In this document: positions 34,038-43,208 of the stretch, piece after piece
Position numbering within the stretch: position 1 is the stretch's first letter
Layout: each line of letters begins with the position of its first letter
Assembly (NCBI RefSeq): GCF_009388985.1
Contig: NZ_CP036422.1
Location: 2,742,501 to 2,806,500 of the forward strand
Reading direction: 5' to 3'
DNA length: 64,000 nt
Origin: Halioglobus maricola
GTDB lineage: Bacteria > Pseudomonadota > Gammaproteobacteria > Pseudomonadales > Halieaceae
Notes under the pieces: model-generated
What the model was told of the DNA's origin: nothing
Database searches by the model: none
The model's input: only the letters and a program-made list of their open reading frames with translations
Translations under genes and position numbers: made by a program

Positions 34038-35027
34038 TTAGCCGCTGAAACTTCCGACCAAACCCAGCAGCGACAGTAGAAATAGGCCGGCCGTCAGTGT
34101 GATGCCTGATAGAACAGTGGTGAGCACCACAATATTTGCCGCCAGTACTGCGTTGCCCCGCGCTGCGGCGACCATGATATACCCCGAGGCTGCTGCCGGG
34201 GTGCCAACCAGCAGAAACAACACACCCAGCGCCTCTCCGCGCACACCCATGGCCAAAGCCAGCAACACCGTCAGCAGCGGCGCCACAACAAGTCGCCAGA
34301 CACAGGCCTCCCAGGCCAGAGGGCCTGAGCTGCGCAATTCACCGAGGCGCATCGCAGCACCGATACACAACAACACCAGAGGCAGGAAAAATGCTGACAG
34401 CATCGGCGCGCTCGCCGTGACCAATGGCGGTACCGGTATCGGCGCGATCGACAACAACGCGCCAGCTATAATCCCGATAATCAGCGGGTTGCGCAGCACT
34501 CCGCTGACAGCTCCCCAAAGAGAAGCGTTTCCACCCAGTGTGGCATTGAGCACGATCACAGCGAGAACATTGTAGAAGCTTGTCATGGCTGCAATTGCCA
34601 ATGCCGCGAGCCGCGCTCCCTCCTCACCGTAGGCTGCGACACACAGCGCAACGCCGACGATCGCGAGATTAGAACGGTACGCTCCCTGAACGAAAATGCC
34701 CCGCTCGGCAAAAGGATGGCCGCGTCTGGCACTGTATATCCAGGCGCCCACTACGACGAGGGCAGTACTGAGAACACCTGCTAACAGGTAGGTGACGCTG
34801 TTGATATCATTGAAGTCGATACTGGCGGCACCGGCGAATAACATCAGCGGCAGCCCCAGGTTAAACGACCAGCGAGATATCCAGTCGTTCAAGGCTTGCG
34901 GAAACAGGCCAATGCGATTGAGTAACACACCCGCTGCCACCCAGGCAAAGGTGGGCAGCGAGACTGCAAGGCAGGCGGAGAGGAGCTGAGAGGCGTCTTG
35001 TAAATTCAAGCGCCAATTCTGGCGCAA
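34038..35027 (-). CDS. AEC (auxin efflux carrier) family transporter
   Basis: A 329-residue membrane protein with about ten hydrophobic segments in two halves, as in the AEC family of organic-acid or amino-acid carriers. It lies 9 nt after the aminotransferase gene and is probably cotranscribed, which suggests a substrate linked to transamination. The open frame begins with TTG at 35027; another TTG about 18 nt downstream is also possible, so the start is uncertain. Confidence 0.85.
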   Translation of the reverse strand: MRQNWRLNLQDASQLLSACLAVSLPTFAWVAAGVLLNRIGLFPQALNDWISRWSFNLGLPLMLFAGAASIDFNDINSVTYLLAGVLSTALVVVGAWIYSARRGHPFAERGIFVQGAYRSNLAIVGVALCVAAYGEEGARLAALAIAAMTSFYNVLAVIVLNATLGGNASLWGAVSGVLRNPLIIGIIAGALLSIAPIPVPPLVTASAPMLSAFFLPLVLLCIGAAMRLGELRSSGPLAWEACVWRLVVAPLLTVLLALAMGVRGEALGVLFLLVGTPAAASGYIMVAAARGNAVLAANIVVLTTVLSGITLTAGLFLLSLLGLVGSFSG

Positions 35028-35036
35028 GCAGCTTGA

Positions 35037-36377
35037 TTACGCTAGTTCTGTCAGGGTATCGCCAAGTGCGCTGACCAGGCTGTCGATCTCATCTTTCTCG
35101 GTAATGAAAGGCAGGCCCAGCTGAATAGTGTCTCCACCATAGCGCACGTAAAAACCCTTCTCCCACATGCGCATAGCGATTTCATAGGGGCGGCGAGCGG
35201 GCTCGCCCGGGTAGGCGGCGAAAGTCAGACCACCGGCGAACCCGTAATTGCGGATATCCACGAGGTGCGGTAAGCCCTTGAGTTGATGCAAGGTTTCCTC
35301 GAAGTGCGGTGCCAGCGCGGCAACACGTTGAGGCAGCTTCTCCGCCTCCAGCAAGTCCAGTGCAGCAAGGCCCGCAGCGCAGGCCACAGGGTGGGCAGAA
35401 TAGGTATAGCCGTGCGGGAATTCGAGCATATACTCGGGTCCGCCCTGTGCCATGAATGTCTGGTAGATCTCATTGCTTGCCATCACAGCGCCCATGGGGA
35501 TGGCACCGTTAGTCATCTGCTTGGCCATGGTCATGATGTTCGGGGTCACCCCGAAGGCATCGGCACCGGTCATCGCCCCCATACGTCCAAAGGCGGTAAT
35601 CACCTCGTCAAAGATCAACAAGATGTCGTTGGCGTCGCAGATGTCGCGAAGGCGTTGCAGGTAGCCTGCGGGCGGAGGGATGACACCGGCAGACCCGGCC
35701 AGCGGTTCCACGATCACTGCTGCGATATTGGAAGCATCGTGCAGGGCAATGAGCTCATTCATTTGATCCGCCAACTGCCAGCCCTCAGCAGGCATCCCCC
35801 TGGTGAATTCATTACCTGCTATCTGAGTATGGGACAAGTGATCGGCATCGACCGCCGGGCCAAACAGCTTGCGGTTGGCGCCGATGCCGCCCACGGAAAT
35901 GCCGCCGAAATTCACGCCGTGGTAGCCCTTGGCGCGACCGATCAGTTTAGTCTTACTGGGCTGCCCCTTGAGGCGCCAGTAGGCTCGGGCCATTTTCAGC
36001 GCAGTCTCCACACTCTCGGAGCCTGAGTTGGTAAAGAAAACATAGTCCAGCCCCTCGGGTGTAAGCTCCTTGAGCTTGTTGGCAAGCTGAAATGACTTTC
36101 GTTGGCCGAACTGAAATGCCGGAGAGTAATCGAGGGTTGTGAGTTGCTTCGCCACCGCAGCGGCAATTTCGGGGCGATTGTGGCCCAGGCCTGTGGTCCA
36201 GAGCCCAGAGAGGCCATCGAAAATCCTGCGCCCCCTATCGTCGATGTAGTAGGCGCCTTCCGCCGCCACCAGCATGCGCGGGTCATCCTTGAACTGACGG
36301 TTGCCCGTATAGGCCATCCAATGGGCTTCAAGTTCCTCACGGGTCAGGGGAGGCTGAACGTCTGGAATGTTGGTCAT
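35037..36377 (-). CDS. Class III omega-aminotransferase (beta-alanine:pyruvate transaminase-like)
   Basis: A 446-residue PLP enzyme, fold type I. Visible are the FTNSGSESVETALKMAR phosphate loop, LLIFDEVITAFGRMG and the PLP lysine in MAKQMTNGAIPMGAV. The sequence is closest in style to beta-alanine/omega-amino acid:pyruvate aminotransferases. The ATG at 36377 is preferred to a GTG at 36401. It is divergent from a LysR regulator and followed by an AEC transporter. Confidence 0.9.
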   Translation of the reverse strand: MTNIPDVQPPLTREELEAHWMAYTGNRQFKDDPRMLVAAEGAYYIDDRGRRIFDGLSGLWTTGLGHNRPEIAAAVAKQLTTLDYSPAFQFGQRKSFQLANKLKELTPEGLDYVFFTNSGSESVETALKMARAYWRLKGQPSKTKLIGRAKGYHGVNFGGISVGGIGANRKLFGPAVDADHLSHTQIAGNEFTRGMPAEGWQLADQMNELIALHDASNIAAVIVEPLAGSAGVIPPPAGYLQRLRDICDANDILLIFDEVITAFGRMGAMTGADAFGVTPNIMTMAKQMTNGAIPMGAVMASNEIYQTFMAQGGPEYMLEFPHGYTYSAHPVACAAGLAALDLLEAEKLPQRVAALAPHFEETLHQLKGLPHLVDIRNYGFAGGLTFAAYPGEPARRPYEIAMRMWEKGFYVRYGGDTIQLGLPFITEKDEIDSLVSALGDTLTELA

Positions 36378-36509
36378 TTCGATCTGCTCGGGTAAAAGCA
36401 CGACATTCTACGGCGCAGACTTAGTTTCATAAATAATTACCTATAAACGTAAAGTTTCATTACTATCTAACTTTAAACTCAATCACTTTCATTGTGGAGA
36501 ACACCTACC
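36378..36509. promoter_or_regulatory. Divergent LysR / aminotransferase control region
   Basis: A 132-bp AT-rich gap, far lower in GC than its flanks. An AGTTT...AAACT inverted repeat lies around 36452-36479, and several T-N11-A arrangements occur. It is the natural site for the LysR protein to act on both genes. Exact boxes cannot be fixed by eye. Confidence 0.45.
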
Positions 36510-37433
36510 GTGGCCAGAAAAGCACTACTGGGAAATGTCACCGACAATGATTTGCGCCTGCTGCGGGTGTTTCTCGCGGTGGTCAGCTGCGGTGGCTTTG
36601 CCGCAGCCGAGTTAGAGCTCAATATCAACCGCTCCACTATTTCGCGCCATATCAAGGATCTCGAGACCCGGCTCGGAGTTACGCTATGCCGGCGCGGCCG
36701 TGGCGGTTTTGCCCTCACTCGCGAAGGCGAGCAGGTTCACGCCAGCACCCAAAAAATCATGACCGCGATGGATGAATTCCAGCAGGATGTGCACGGCCTG
36801 CATCAGCAGCTCACAGGCAATCTCGCAATCGCCATCTTCGACAAAACCGCCTCCAATCCGGCCTGCCATATCGACCGCGCTATTGCCCGCTTTGACCAAC
36901 TCGCGCCGGATGTGGAACCAGAGATTCACGTGGAGCCTATCAACGCTATCGAGCGCGGAGTGATGGAGGGACGTTTTCAGCTTGGAATTATCCCCAACCA
37001 CCGCCCCTCCTCCAGCCTGAATTACTACAAGCTGTTTGATGAGCAAATGTACCTGTACTGCGCCCGAGGAAATCATCTGTTCGATCTGGCGGAAGACGAT
37101 GTCTCGGCCCAGCAGATCCGCGAATCACGCTATGTCGGCATCGGTTATCACTCACCCAACATGGAGGCCAGCCGCAGTGTAGGCCTGGTACGCCACGCCA
37201 CCGCCCACGACCAGGAGGCTGTCGCCCACCTGGTGTTGTCGGGGCGTTATGTTGGCTACCTGCCGGAACACTACGCAGAGACTTTCGTCAGCAAGGGTGT
37301 GATGCGTGCCCTGCGCCCGCAAACGTTTCAGTATGCATGTGAATTCAGTGCCATAGTGCGCCATTCTCCGCCACCTTCGCGGGTTGTACAGACGCTGCTT
37401 GATGCGCTGGTAGACGCGCACGCACGGGTGTAA
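36510..37433 (+). CDS. LysR-family transcriptional regulator
   Basis: A 307-residue LysR protein: N-terminal winged HTH (GGFAAAELELNINRSTISRH) and a C-terminal effector domain. The start is a GTG at 36510 with TGGAGA about 9 nt upstream; a TTG at 36492 overlaps that ribosome site. It is divergent from the aminotransferase/AEC operon and probably controls it. The effector is not known. Confidence 0.9.
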   Translation: MARKALLGNVTDNDLRLLRVFLAVVSCGGFAAAELELNINRSTISRHIKDLETRLGVTLCRRGRGGFALTREGEQVHASTQKIMTAMDEFQQDVHGLHQQLTGNLAIAIFDKTASNPACHIDRAIARFDQLAPDVEPEIHVEPINAIERGVMEGRFQLGIIPNHRPSSSLNYYKLFDEQMYLYCARGNHLFDLAEDDVSAQQIRESRYVGIGYHSPNMEASRSVGLVRHATAHDQEAVAHLVLSGRYVGYLPEHYAETFVSKGVMRALRPQTFQYACEFSAIVRHSPPPSRVVQTLLDALVDAHARV

Positions 37434-37470
37434 GCTCAGATGTCATTCCGCTGAGACGGGAGATCAGACA

Positions 37471-38625
37471 ATGAATACTTCAATAAGAGTAATTTTTGCT
37501 GTTCTGTGCGGCGCGCTATTGGGCGGCTGCGCAAGCCAGGACTACGCCCAGCCCCGCCAGGCACCCTATACGGACTACGCCAGTTTCGCGGCCACCCCGG
37601 ATATTCCCTCAGCAGACGCTATTCATCAGCTCGACAGCAACCAGCAAGCCCGTTTTCTCCAGTATTTCCACGATCCCGCAAAGGCCGAGCTTCCTCCCCA
37701 TCGTCGGCTCGCACAGTTCATCGCTTCTTTTGGGGAAGCGTTTACTTTCTACGACGACACCCTGACGGCATCCGACACTTTCACGGAAGAGCGAGGCAAC
37801 TGTCTTTCGCTGGCGATTCTCACCACCGCGCTGGCGGAGCTCGTGGACGTCGAAGTGCAATTCCAGCTTGTTGAATCCATTCCGGTGTATAGCCTGGAAG
37901 GCGCCATTACGCTCAAACAACAACACGTGCGCAGCTACATCTATACCCCGGTTACCAAAGCCGCGATCGGCTCAAACATTCGCAGGCCACCGGGTATCAC
38001 CATCGACTACTTCCCCTCCGGGGATGAGGTCTTTGTCGGCAATATCAGCCGCCAACAGTATATCGCCATGTTCTATCGCAATCTGGCTGCCGAAGCGCTG
38101 ATTGAGGGGCGCCACGATCGCGGCTTCGCCCTGCTGCAGGCATCTCTGGAGTTTGCCCCTGACCACCCGGATGCACTGAATATGATGGCCGTGCTTCACC
38201 GCCGGGTGGGAGATTCCAGTCGCGCGGAAAAAATCTATCGCCACGCGATTGTCGACAACCCAGAGAATGTATCGCTGCTGAAGAACTATCAGTTACTCCT
38301 GGCCAGACAGGGACGCGACTCAGAGTCCGAACAGTTGAGCCAAAAACTGCTGTTGCTCGAGGACCCCAGCCCGATGAACTGGATCGCTGCCGGTGATATC
38401 GCTTTTGAACAGGGGGAGTACCGTCAGGCAAAGGCCCTGTATCGCCGCGCCAGTCAGATTGCGCCATACATGCACAACGGCTATTTTGGTCAAGCCAGAT
38501 CGTCTTATATGCTAGGTGACATCGACAGTGCCGAGACACTCATGGCCCAGGCCAGGGATAGGGCCACTGACGACCAGCGCCAGCGTCTCTACGAGAGTAA
38601 GCTCTCGGCGTTGACTTCACACTGA
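37471..38625 (+). CDS. TPR lipoprotein with transglutaminase-like domain
   Basis: A 384-residue lipoprotein (lipobox LGGC, Cys20). Residues 75-190 look like a transglutaminase/protease-like domain with a plausible triad C111 (RGNCLSLAIL), H152 and D179. Residues 200-380 form at least four TPR units. Such proteins sit in the outer membrane facing the periplasm. The true reaction is unknown; the triad is my reading of spacing. Confidence 0.75.
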   Translation: MNTSIRVIFAVLCGALLGGCASQDYAQPRQAPYTDYASFAATPDIPSADAIHQLDSNQQARFLQYFHDPAKAELPPHRRLAQFIASFGEAFTFYDDTLTASDTFTEERGNCLSLAILTTALAELVDVEVQFQLVESIPVYSLEGAITLKQQHVRSYIYTPVTKAAIGSNIRRPPGITIDYFPSGDEVFVGNISRQQYIAMFYRNLAAEALIEGRHDRGFALLQASLEFAPDHPDALNMMAVLHRRVGDSSRAEKIYRHAIVDNPENVSLLKNYQLLLARQGRDSESEQLSQKLLLLEDPSPMNWIAAGDIAFEQGEYRQAKALYRRASQIAPYMHNGYFGQARSSYMLGDIDSAETLMAQARDRATDDQRQRLYESKLSALTSH

Positions 38626-38653
38626 ACCGCCCCCATCTATTATTCGTATCCAC

Positions 38654-38670
38654 GAAGGCCACGCGCCTTC
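38654..38670 (+). other. Short inverted repeat upstream of the GST gene
   Basis: GAAGGC / GCCTTC with a 5-nt loop, located between the TPR lipoprotein stop and the GST start. It could be a weak terminator or a regulator site. No T tract. Confidence 0.25.
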
Positions 38671-38695
38671 ACGGCCCACTACGCAGGAATTTTTC

Positions 38696-39529
38696 ATGAC
38701 CGAGTATGTACCCCCTAAAGTCTGGACCAACGACGCCGAAAATGGCGGCCGCTTTGCATCGATCAATCGCCCCGTTGCCGGCGCTACCCACGAGGAGGAA
38801 CTGCCGGTAGGTGAACACCCGCTACAGCTGTATTCCCTGGGCACACCCAACGGTCAGAAGGTGACCATCCTGCTGGAGGAACTACTGGAGCGCGGTATCA
38901 GCGACGCCGAGTACGATGCCTGGATCGTCAATATTATCGAGGGCGCTCAATTTGGCTCGGGCTTTGTTGCAGCCAACCCCAACTCCAAAATCCCGGCCAT
39001 GGTCGATCACAGCGGTGCTACCCCTATTCGGATATTCGAATCCGGTGCCATCATGATGCACCTGGCGGAGAAGTTCAGCGCCTTCCTCCCCACCGATACC
39101 GCGGACCGCGCCGAGTGCCTGTCCTGGCTGATGTGGCAAATGGGGGCAACACCCTTCCTCGGCGGCGGCTTTGGTCACTTCTACGCCTACGCGCCAGAAA
39201 AATTCGAATACCCAATCAATCGCTACACCATGGAAGTGAAGCGTCAGTTAGATGTACTCGACCGCAACCTGGCAGAGCGAGAGTTCATGATTGGCGATGA
39301 GTACACTCTGGCCGATATGGCCATCTATCCCTGGTACGGCGTGCTCATTACCGGCCAGACCTACAACGCCCAGGAATTTCTCGAGGTGGAAAGCTATGAG
39401 AACGTCAATCGTTGGGCTCGCCAGCTGGAGGCCCGCCCCGGTGTTGATCGTGGCCTTCGCGTCAACGTGCGCTGGGGTGACGAGGATCGCCAGGTGCCTG
39501 AGCGCCACAGTGCGGCCGACTTCAAGTAA
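38696..39529 (+). CDS. YghU-like glutathione S-transferase
   Basis: A 277-residue GST-fold protein with an N-terminal extension (about 45 residues) before the thioredoxin-like domain (LQLYSLGTPNGQKVTILLEE) and a helical C-terminal domain. The NGQKV start and the extension match YghU/YfcG-type disulfide-bond oxidoreductases, which bind two glutathiones. It precedes the retropepsin-like gene by 15 nt. Confidence 0.88.
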   Translation: MTEYVPPKVWTNDAENGGRFASINRPVAGATHEEELPVGEHPLQLYSLGTPNGQKVTILLEELLERGISDAEYDAWIVNIIEGAQFGSGFVAANPNSKIPAMVDHSGATPIRIFESGAIMMHLAEKFSAFLPTDTADRAECLSWLMWQMGATPFLGGGFGHFYAYAPEKFEYPINRYTMEVKRQLDVLDRNLAEREFMIGDEYTLADMAIYPWYGVLITGQTYNAQEFLEVESYENVNRWARQLEARPGVDRGLRVNVRWGDEDRQVPERHSAADFK

Positions 39530-39544
39530 GCGCTGGTCTCAGAT

Positions 39545-40069
39545 ATGAGCGAGCACCCCGGGCTTAAAGAGCAGAAACGCATGGGGGCGGGCATGATGAT
39601 CCTCGCCTGGATTGTGCTGCTCGGCCTGGGAGCCGTATTTTTCGGCGACGTGCTTGAAAAGCAGTTCAACCCCAATCAGCGGGTGGATACACGCTACGGT
39701 GAAGGCGGCTCCCGTGAAGTGGTCTTGCAACGCAACAAGTTTGGCCACTATGTCACCAGCGGCACGATCAACGGTCAGCCTGTGACATTCATGCTCGACA
39801 CTGGGGCTACCGGCGTTGCCATTCCAGAGGCGGTCGCCAATCGGCTGGGCATACCGCGTGGACGGAGCTACCGCACCCAGACGGCCAATGGGATGTCTAC
39901 CAGCTACGCCGCGTTACTGGACAGAGTTGCCGTAGGAGATATTGAGCTACGCAATGTTCAGGCCGGCATCGCGCCGGGCCTGCGCATGGAAGAAATACTG
40001 CTGGGTATGTCTTTTCTGAAGCATATTGAATTCACCCAGCGGGGAGATACGCTAATCTTGCGGCAATAG
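39545..40069 (+). CDS. Retropepsin-like aspartic protease, membrane-anchored
   Basis: A 174-residue protein with one N-terminal helix (MMILAWIVLLGLGAVFFG) and a clan AA protease domain, active site MLDTGATGVAIP. This matches the TIGR02281 family of small bacterial retropepsin homologues, which probably dimerise. Substrate unknown. It follows the GST gene closely and is convergent with the ion channel gene (2-nt gap). Confidence 0.85.
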   Translation: MSEHPGLKEQKRMGAGMMILAWIVLLGLGAVFFGDVLEKQFNPNQRVDTRYGEGGSREVVLQRNKFGHYVTSGTINGQPVTFMLDTGATGVAIPEAVANRLGIPRGRSYRTQTANGMSTSYAALLDRVAVGDIELRNVQAGIAPGLRMEEILLGMSFLKHIEFTQRGDTLILRQ

Positions 40070-40071
40070 TT

Positions 40072-40572
40072 TCAACTGCCCTGGTCGCCGGATGATGCTC
40101 CTGGAGATTGCGACAATTGTTCATCGCCCCGCAGCATGTAGAGAATCTTGGCAACAAAAATACCCATGAAGACATAGCCGAGCAAAGCCTCGGTCATCAC
40201 CCAGACCTTTGCGTCGTGCACCGGGCGGAAGTCGCCATAGCCGAGCGTGGTCCAGGTAACCACGCTAAAGTACATCGCATCAAGCCACTCGGGCCTGATC
40301 GTCTCTCCGGTTGCACTGTCGATAATACCGAAAACACGGTAAATCAACGCGAAATAGAAAATAACAACGACTGCCTGAATCAAAAACAGCAGCAACTTCA
40401 GGCCGCGATTATCGCTGTGAAAAAAGGTGTAACTGTAATAAAAGGTGGTGAGACACAGCACCATCACAGAGCTCCACAGCGACCACTTACCCAGCAGTGA
40501 GTAAGCTGCCGTCAGCGCAAAGGCCGACCCCAGGCCCGCAACCAGCACGAGCTCATCTCTGTAACGTCGCAA
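40072..40572 (-). CDS. Ion channel (K+ channel-type pore) protein
   Basis: A 166-residue membrane protein with about four hydrophobic segments. The last two flank the pore loop, whose selectivity filter TTLGYGD is a K+-channel signature. No ligand-binding domain follows. The start is a TTG at 40572 preceded by GGGATAGAGA; no ATG is available in frame. Confidence 0.8.
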   Translation of the reverse strand: MRRYRDELVLVAGLGSAFALTAAYSLLGKWSLWSSVMVLCLTTFYYSYTFFHSDNRGLKLLLFLIQAVVVIFYFALIYRVFGIIDSATGETIRPEWLDAMYFSVVTWTTLGYGDFRPVHDAKVWVMTEALLGYVFMGIFVAKILYMLRGDEQLSQSPGASSGDQGS

Positions 40573-40638
40573 TCTCTATCCCTCGTGTTCGTTGACTGAT
40601 GCACTACCAGACAGTCTGCCTGATAGTGCAACTCGATG

Positions 40639-41619
40639 TCACTCGGTCGTGAGAATGACCTTGCCCCGCGCCTTGCGATCGATCAGGCAGTTGAACGCGT
40701 CTTCATACTGCTCCAACGGAAAACAATCAGTCACCACAGGGTTGAGTTTACCCTCTTCAAACAATGCCCATAGTTCCTTGGTGTTCTCCATCTGGATGCC
40801 CGGGTCCTCTCCAGAGAAACGCCCCCAAAACACGCCAACTATAGAACAGCCCTTGAGCAAGGTCAGGTTCAACGGAATAGAGGGGATCGGGCCACTGGCA
40901 AAGCCGATCACCAGGTAGCGACCGTTCCAGGCCATTGAGCGCACGGCAGGCTCCGAATAGTCGCCACCGACCGGGTCATAGACAACATCAACCCCTTTGC
41001 CATCGGTTAACTCCTTCACTGCTGTTTTCAGATCAACTTCGCTGTAGTTGATCAACTCATCAGCACCAAGTTGTTTACAGAGCTCCAGCTTCTCATCGGA
41101 ACTGGCTGCAGCGATCACTTTCGCGCCCATTAGCTTGCCGAGTTCTACTGCGGTAGAGCCGACACCGCCGGCAGCACCGAGCACCAGAAGGGTCTCCCCG
41201 GCTTTGATCTCGGCCCGCTGCTTCAGCGCATAGTAGGACGTGAAATAGGTAATGCAGACGCCTGCCGCCTGCTCAAAGCTCAGGTTTTCCGGCACCGGAA
41301 AGGCGCCCAACTCATGCACCACCGCAACTTCGCTGAACGCGCCAATGCCAGCGGCCACAATCACTTTGTCACCGGGCTTATAACGGGTAACGCTCTCCCC
41401 TACTTCACGCACAACGCCGGCGCACTCGCCACCTGGAATGAAGGGCATCTCCGGCTGCATTTGATATTTACCCTGAATCATAAGCACGTCAGGGAAATTG
41501 AGGCCCGCTGCCTTAACATCGACGAGAATCTCGTGCTCTCCCGGCGTGGGTTCGGGCCAATCCATCTCAAGACTCAACTTGTCCGGCAGGCCAAGCTCTT
41601 TACATACAACAGCTTTCAT
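40639..41619 (-). CDS. NADPH:quinone oxidoreductase family (zinc-independent MDR)
   Basis: A 326-residue medium-chain reductase with the NADPH motif GAAGGVGSTAVELGK, lacking the zinc ligands of alcohol dehydrogenases. It is related to quinone oxidoreductases and trans-enoyl-CoA reductases. It ends an operon after MaoC and SDR genes (5-nt gap to SDR), which favours a role with CoA thioesters; this is inferred. Confidence 0.87.
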   Translation of the reverse strand: MKAVVCKELGLPDKLSLEMDWPEPTPGEHEILVDVKAAGLNFPDVLMIQGKYQMQPEMPFIPGGECAGVVREVGESVTRYKPGDKVIVAAGIGAFSEVAVVHELGAFPVPENLSFEQAAGVCITYFTSYYALKQRAEIKAGETLLVLGAAGGVGSTAVELGKLMGAKVIAAASSDEKLELCKQLGADELINYSEVDLKTAVKELTDGKGVDVVYDPVGGDYSEPAVRSMAWNGRYLVIGFASGPIPSIPLNLTLLKGCSIVGVFWGRFSGEDPGIQMENTKELWALFEEGKLNPVVTDCFPLEQYEDAFNCLIDRKARGKVILTTE

Positions 41620-41624
41620 TACGT

Positions 41625-42545
41625 CTACTCCGCGCCAATGCCCAGTGCTTGAGCCGCTTTCGCTACAAATTTAAACCCCTGTTCACCGCCCGCCTGCAGC
41701 GCCTTTTCGCCGGACGGGTCGGTGATAGCGTCCCAATTCGCGGCGATCGCTTCAGGCGTCTGCTCGCCTTCAGGGAGGTAGATACCCTCGGTTTCTATCA
41801 TACGCGTCACCGAATAGCCGCCTGCGCCAGCGCAGAGAATCGTGCGAGTCGGGGCATCTTCACTGACCAGGTAGAGCACAGCAGGCGTCACCTTCTCAGG
41901 CACCAGAAGATCAAGCGCCTCTTGCGGCATCAAACCTTCAGTCATACGTGTTGCCGCGGTAGGAGCCAGGGCGTTCACCTTGATGTTGTACTTTGCGCCT
42001 TCCTGCACAAGAGTGTTCATCGCGCCCACCACGCCCATCTTGGCCGCACCGTAGTTAGTCTGGCCAAAGTTGCCATAGAGACCGCTGGAAGATGTCGTTA
42101 CGACGATGCGGCCATATTCCTGCGCGCGCATAATGTCCCAACAGGCCTTGATACAGTTGATGGACCCCATCAGGTGTACGTCGAGCACCATCTTGAAGTC
42201 GTCCAGAGAGCCTTTGGCAAAGCTCTTGTCACGCAAGATACCCGCATTATTCACCAGGATGTCCACCCGGCCCCACTGGTCCATGGTCTGTTTCACCATA
42301 GCCTCGACCTCGTCGTACTTGGCGACGTTGGCACCGTTGGCGATCGCCTCACCACCAGCAGCCTCGATCTCAGCGACAACCGCCAGTGCTGCTTCGCTTG
42401 AACCACCAGTACCATCGGCCGCTCCGCCGAGGTCGTTGATTACTACGCGGGCGCCGCGGGCGGCCAGCTCCAGTGCATGGCAGCGACCCAGGCCCTGGCC
42501 CGCGCCAGTAACAATGGCAACTTTGCCGTCATAACGAATTGTCAT
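41625..42545 (-). CDS. SDR, HSD17B4/MFE-2-like (3R)-hydroxyacyl-CoA dehydrogenase
   Basis: A 306-residue short-chain dehydrogenase. Cofactor motif VTGAGQGLGRCHALELA, NNAGILRD, and active site YGAAK. The insertion NDLGGAADGTG and overall layout match the dehydrogenase half of peroxisomal MFE-2, which oxidises (3R)-hydroxyacyl-CoA. The ATG at 42545 gives the normal start. The MaoC gene just upstream would supply the hydratase half. Confidence 0.88.
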   Translation of the reverse strand: MTIRYDGKVAIVTGAGQGLGRCHALELAARGARVVINDLGGAADGTGGSSEAALAVVAEIEAAGGEAIANGANVAKYDEVEAMVKQTMDQWGRVDILVNNAGILRDKSFAKGSLDDFKMVLDVHLMGSINCIKACWDIMRAQEYGRIVVTTSSSGLYGNFGQTNYGAAKMGVVGAMNTLVQEGAKYNIKVNALAPTAATRMTEGLMPQEALDLLVPEKVTPAVLYLVSEDAPTRTILCAGAGGYSVTRMIETEGIYLPEGEQTPEAIAANWDAITDPSGEKALQAGGEQGFKFVAKAAQALGIGAE

Positions 42546-42580
42546 CTTGTGTATCTCCGTGAGTAATTTCTGTTCGTGGT

Positions 42581-43045
42581 TCAGCCGCAAACGACCATAC
42601 TAAGCCATTCGGCCACGAGAGCCGGCGTTTCCTCGCCCTCAATCTCCACTGACACACCCTGCTTTATCAGCAGGCGGCCACCGTCTTTTTCAGTCAAATC
42701 CAGGAGCTCTACATTGGCGCGGACACGCTTACCTGCGCGCACGGGCGAGAGAAAGCGAATCTTATCGAAGCCATAGTTCATCCCCATCACGACATTCGCA
42801 GGCATGACGCCCACGTCTTCGATCATCTTCACCATCAACGAAAGCGTAAGGAAACCATGGGCGATTGTGCCGCCAAACGGTGTTTGCTTGGCCGCCTCCT
42901 CATCAATGTGAATGAACTGGTGGTCCTCGGTGCAATCGGCAAAGGTATTGATCCGGTCCTGTTCGATGCTTATCCAGGGGCCGGGTTCAAATTTAGTGCC
43001 CACCAGGGCGTGGAATTCTTCAAGGGATACTGTCTTTAACGGCAT
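42581..43045 (-). CDS. MaoC-like (R)-enoyl-CoA hydratase
   Basis: A 154-residue hot-dog-fold hydratase. The catalytic region is TEDHQFIHIDEEAAKQTPFGGTIAHGFL-like, with the Asp/His pair of R-specific hydratases. It hydrates trans-2-enoyl-CoA to the (3R)-hydroxy form used by the SDR downstream. The ATG at 43045 follows TGGAGAATAAAC; the frame reaching 43081 is rejected. A 163-bp AT-rich promoter region lies upstream with TATAAG near 43113-43118. Confidence 0.85.
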   Translation of the reverse strand: MPLKTVSLEEFHALVGTKFEPGPWISIEQDRINTFADCTEDHQFIHIDEEAAKQTPFGGTIAHGFLTLSLMVKMIEDVGVMPANVVMGMNYGFDKIRFLSPVRAGKRVRANVELLDLTEKDGGRLLIKQGVSVEIEGEETPALVAEWLSMVVCG

Positions 43046-43208
43046 GTTTATTCTCCAGAACCAGGGCAAGGGGGACTGCATGGTAGCAGCGGCGAGCGTT
43101 AGTAAAAACCATCGTTACTTATAGCACCAATTAATTAAGTGAATGCCCCCCAATAAGCCCGACTTATTATCTCGTCATGTGTCACTCGAATAAGATCACC
43201 TACGGCCT

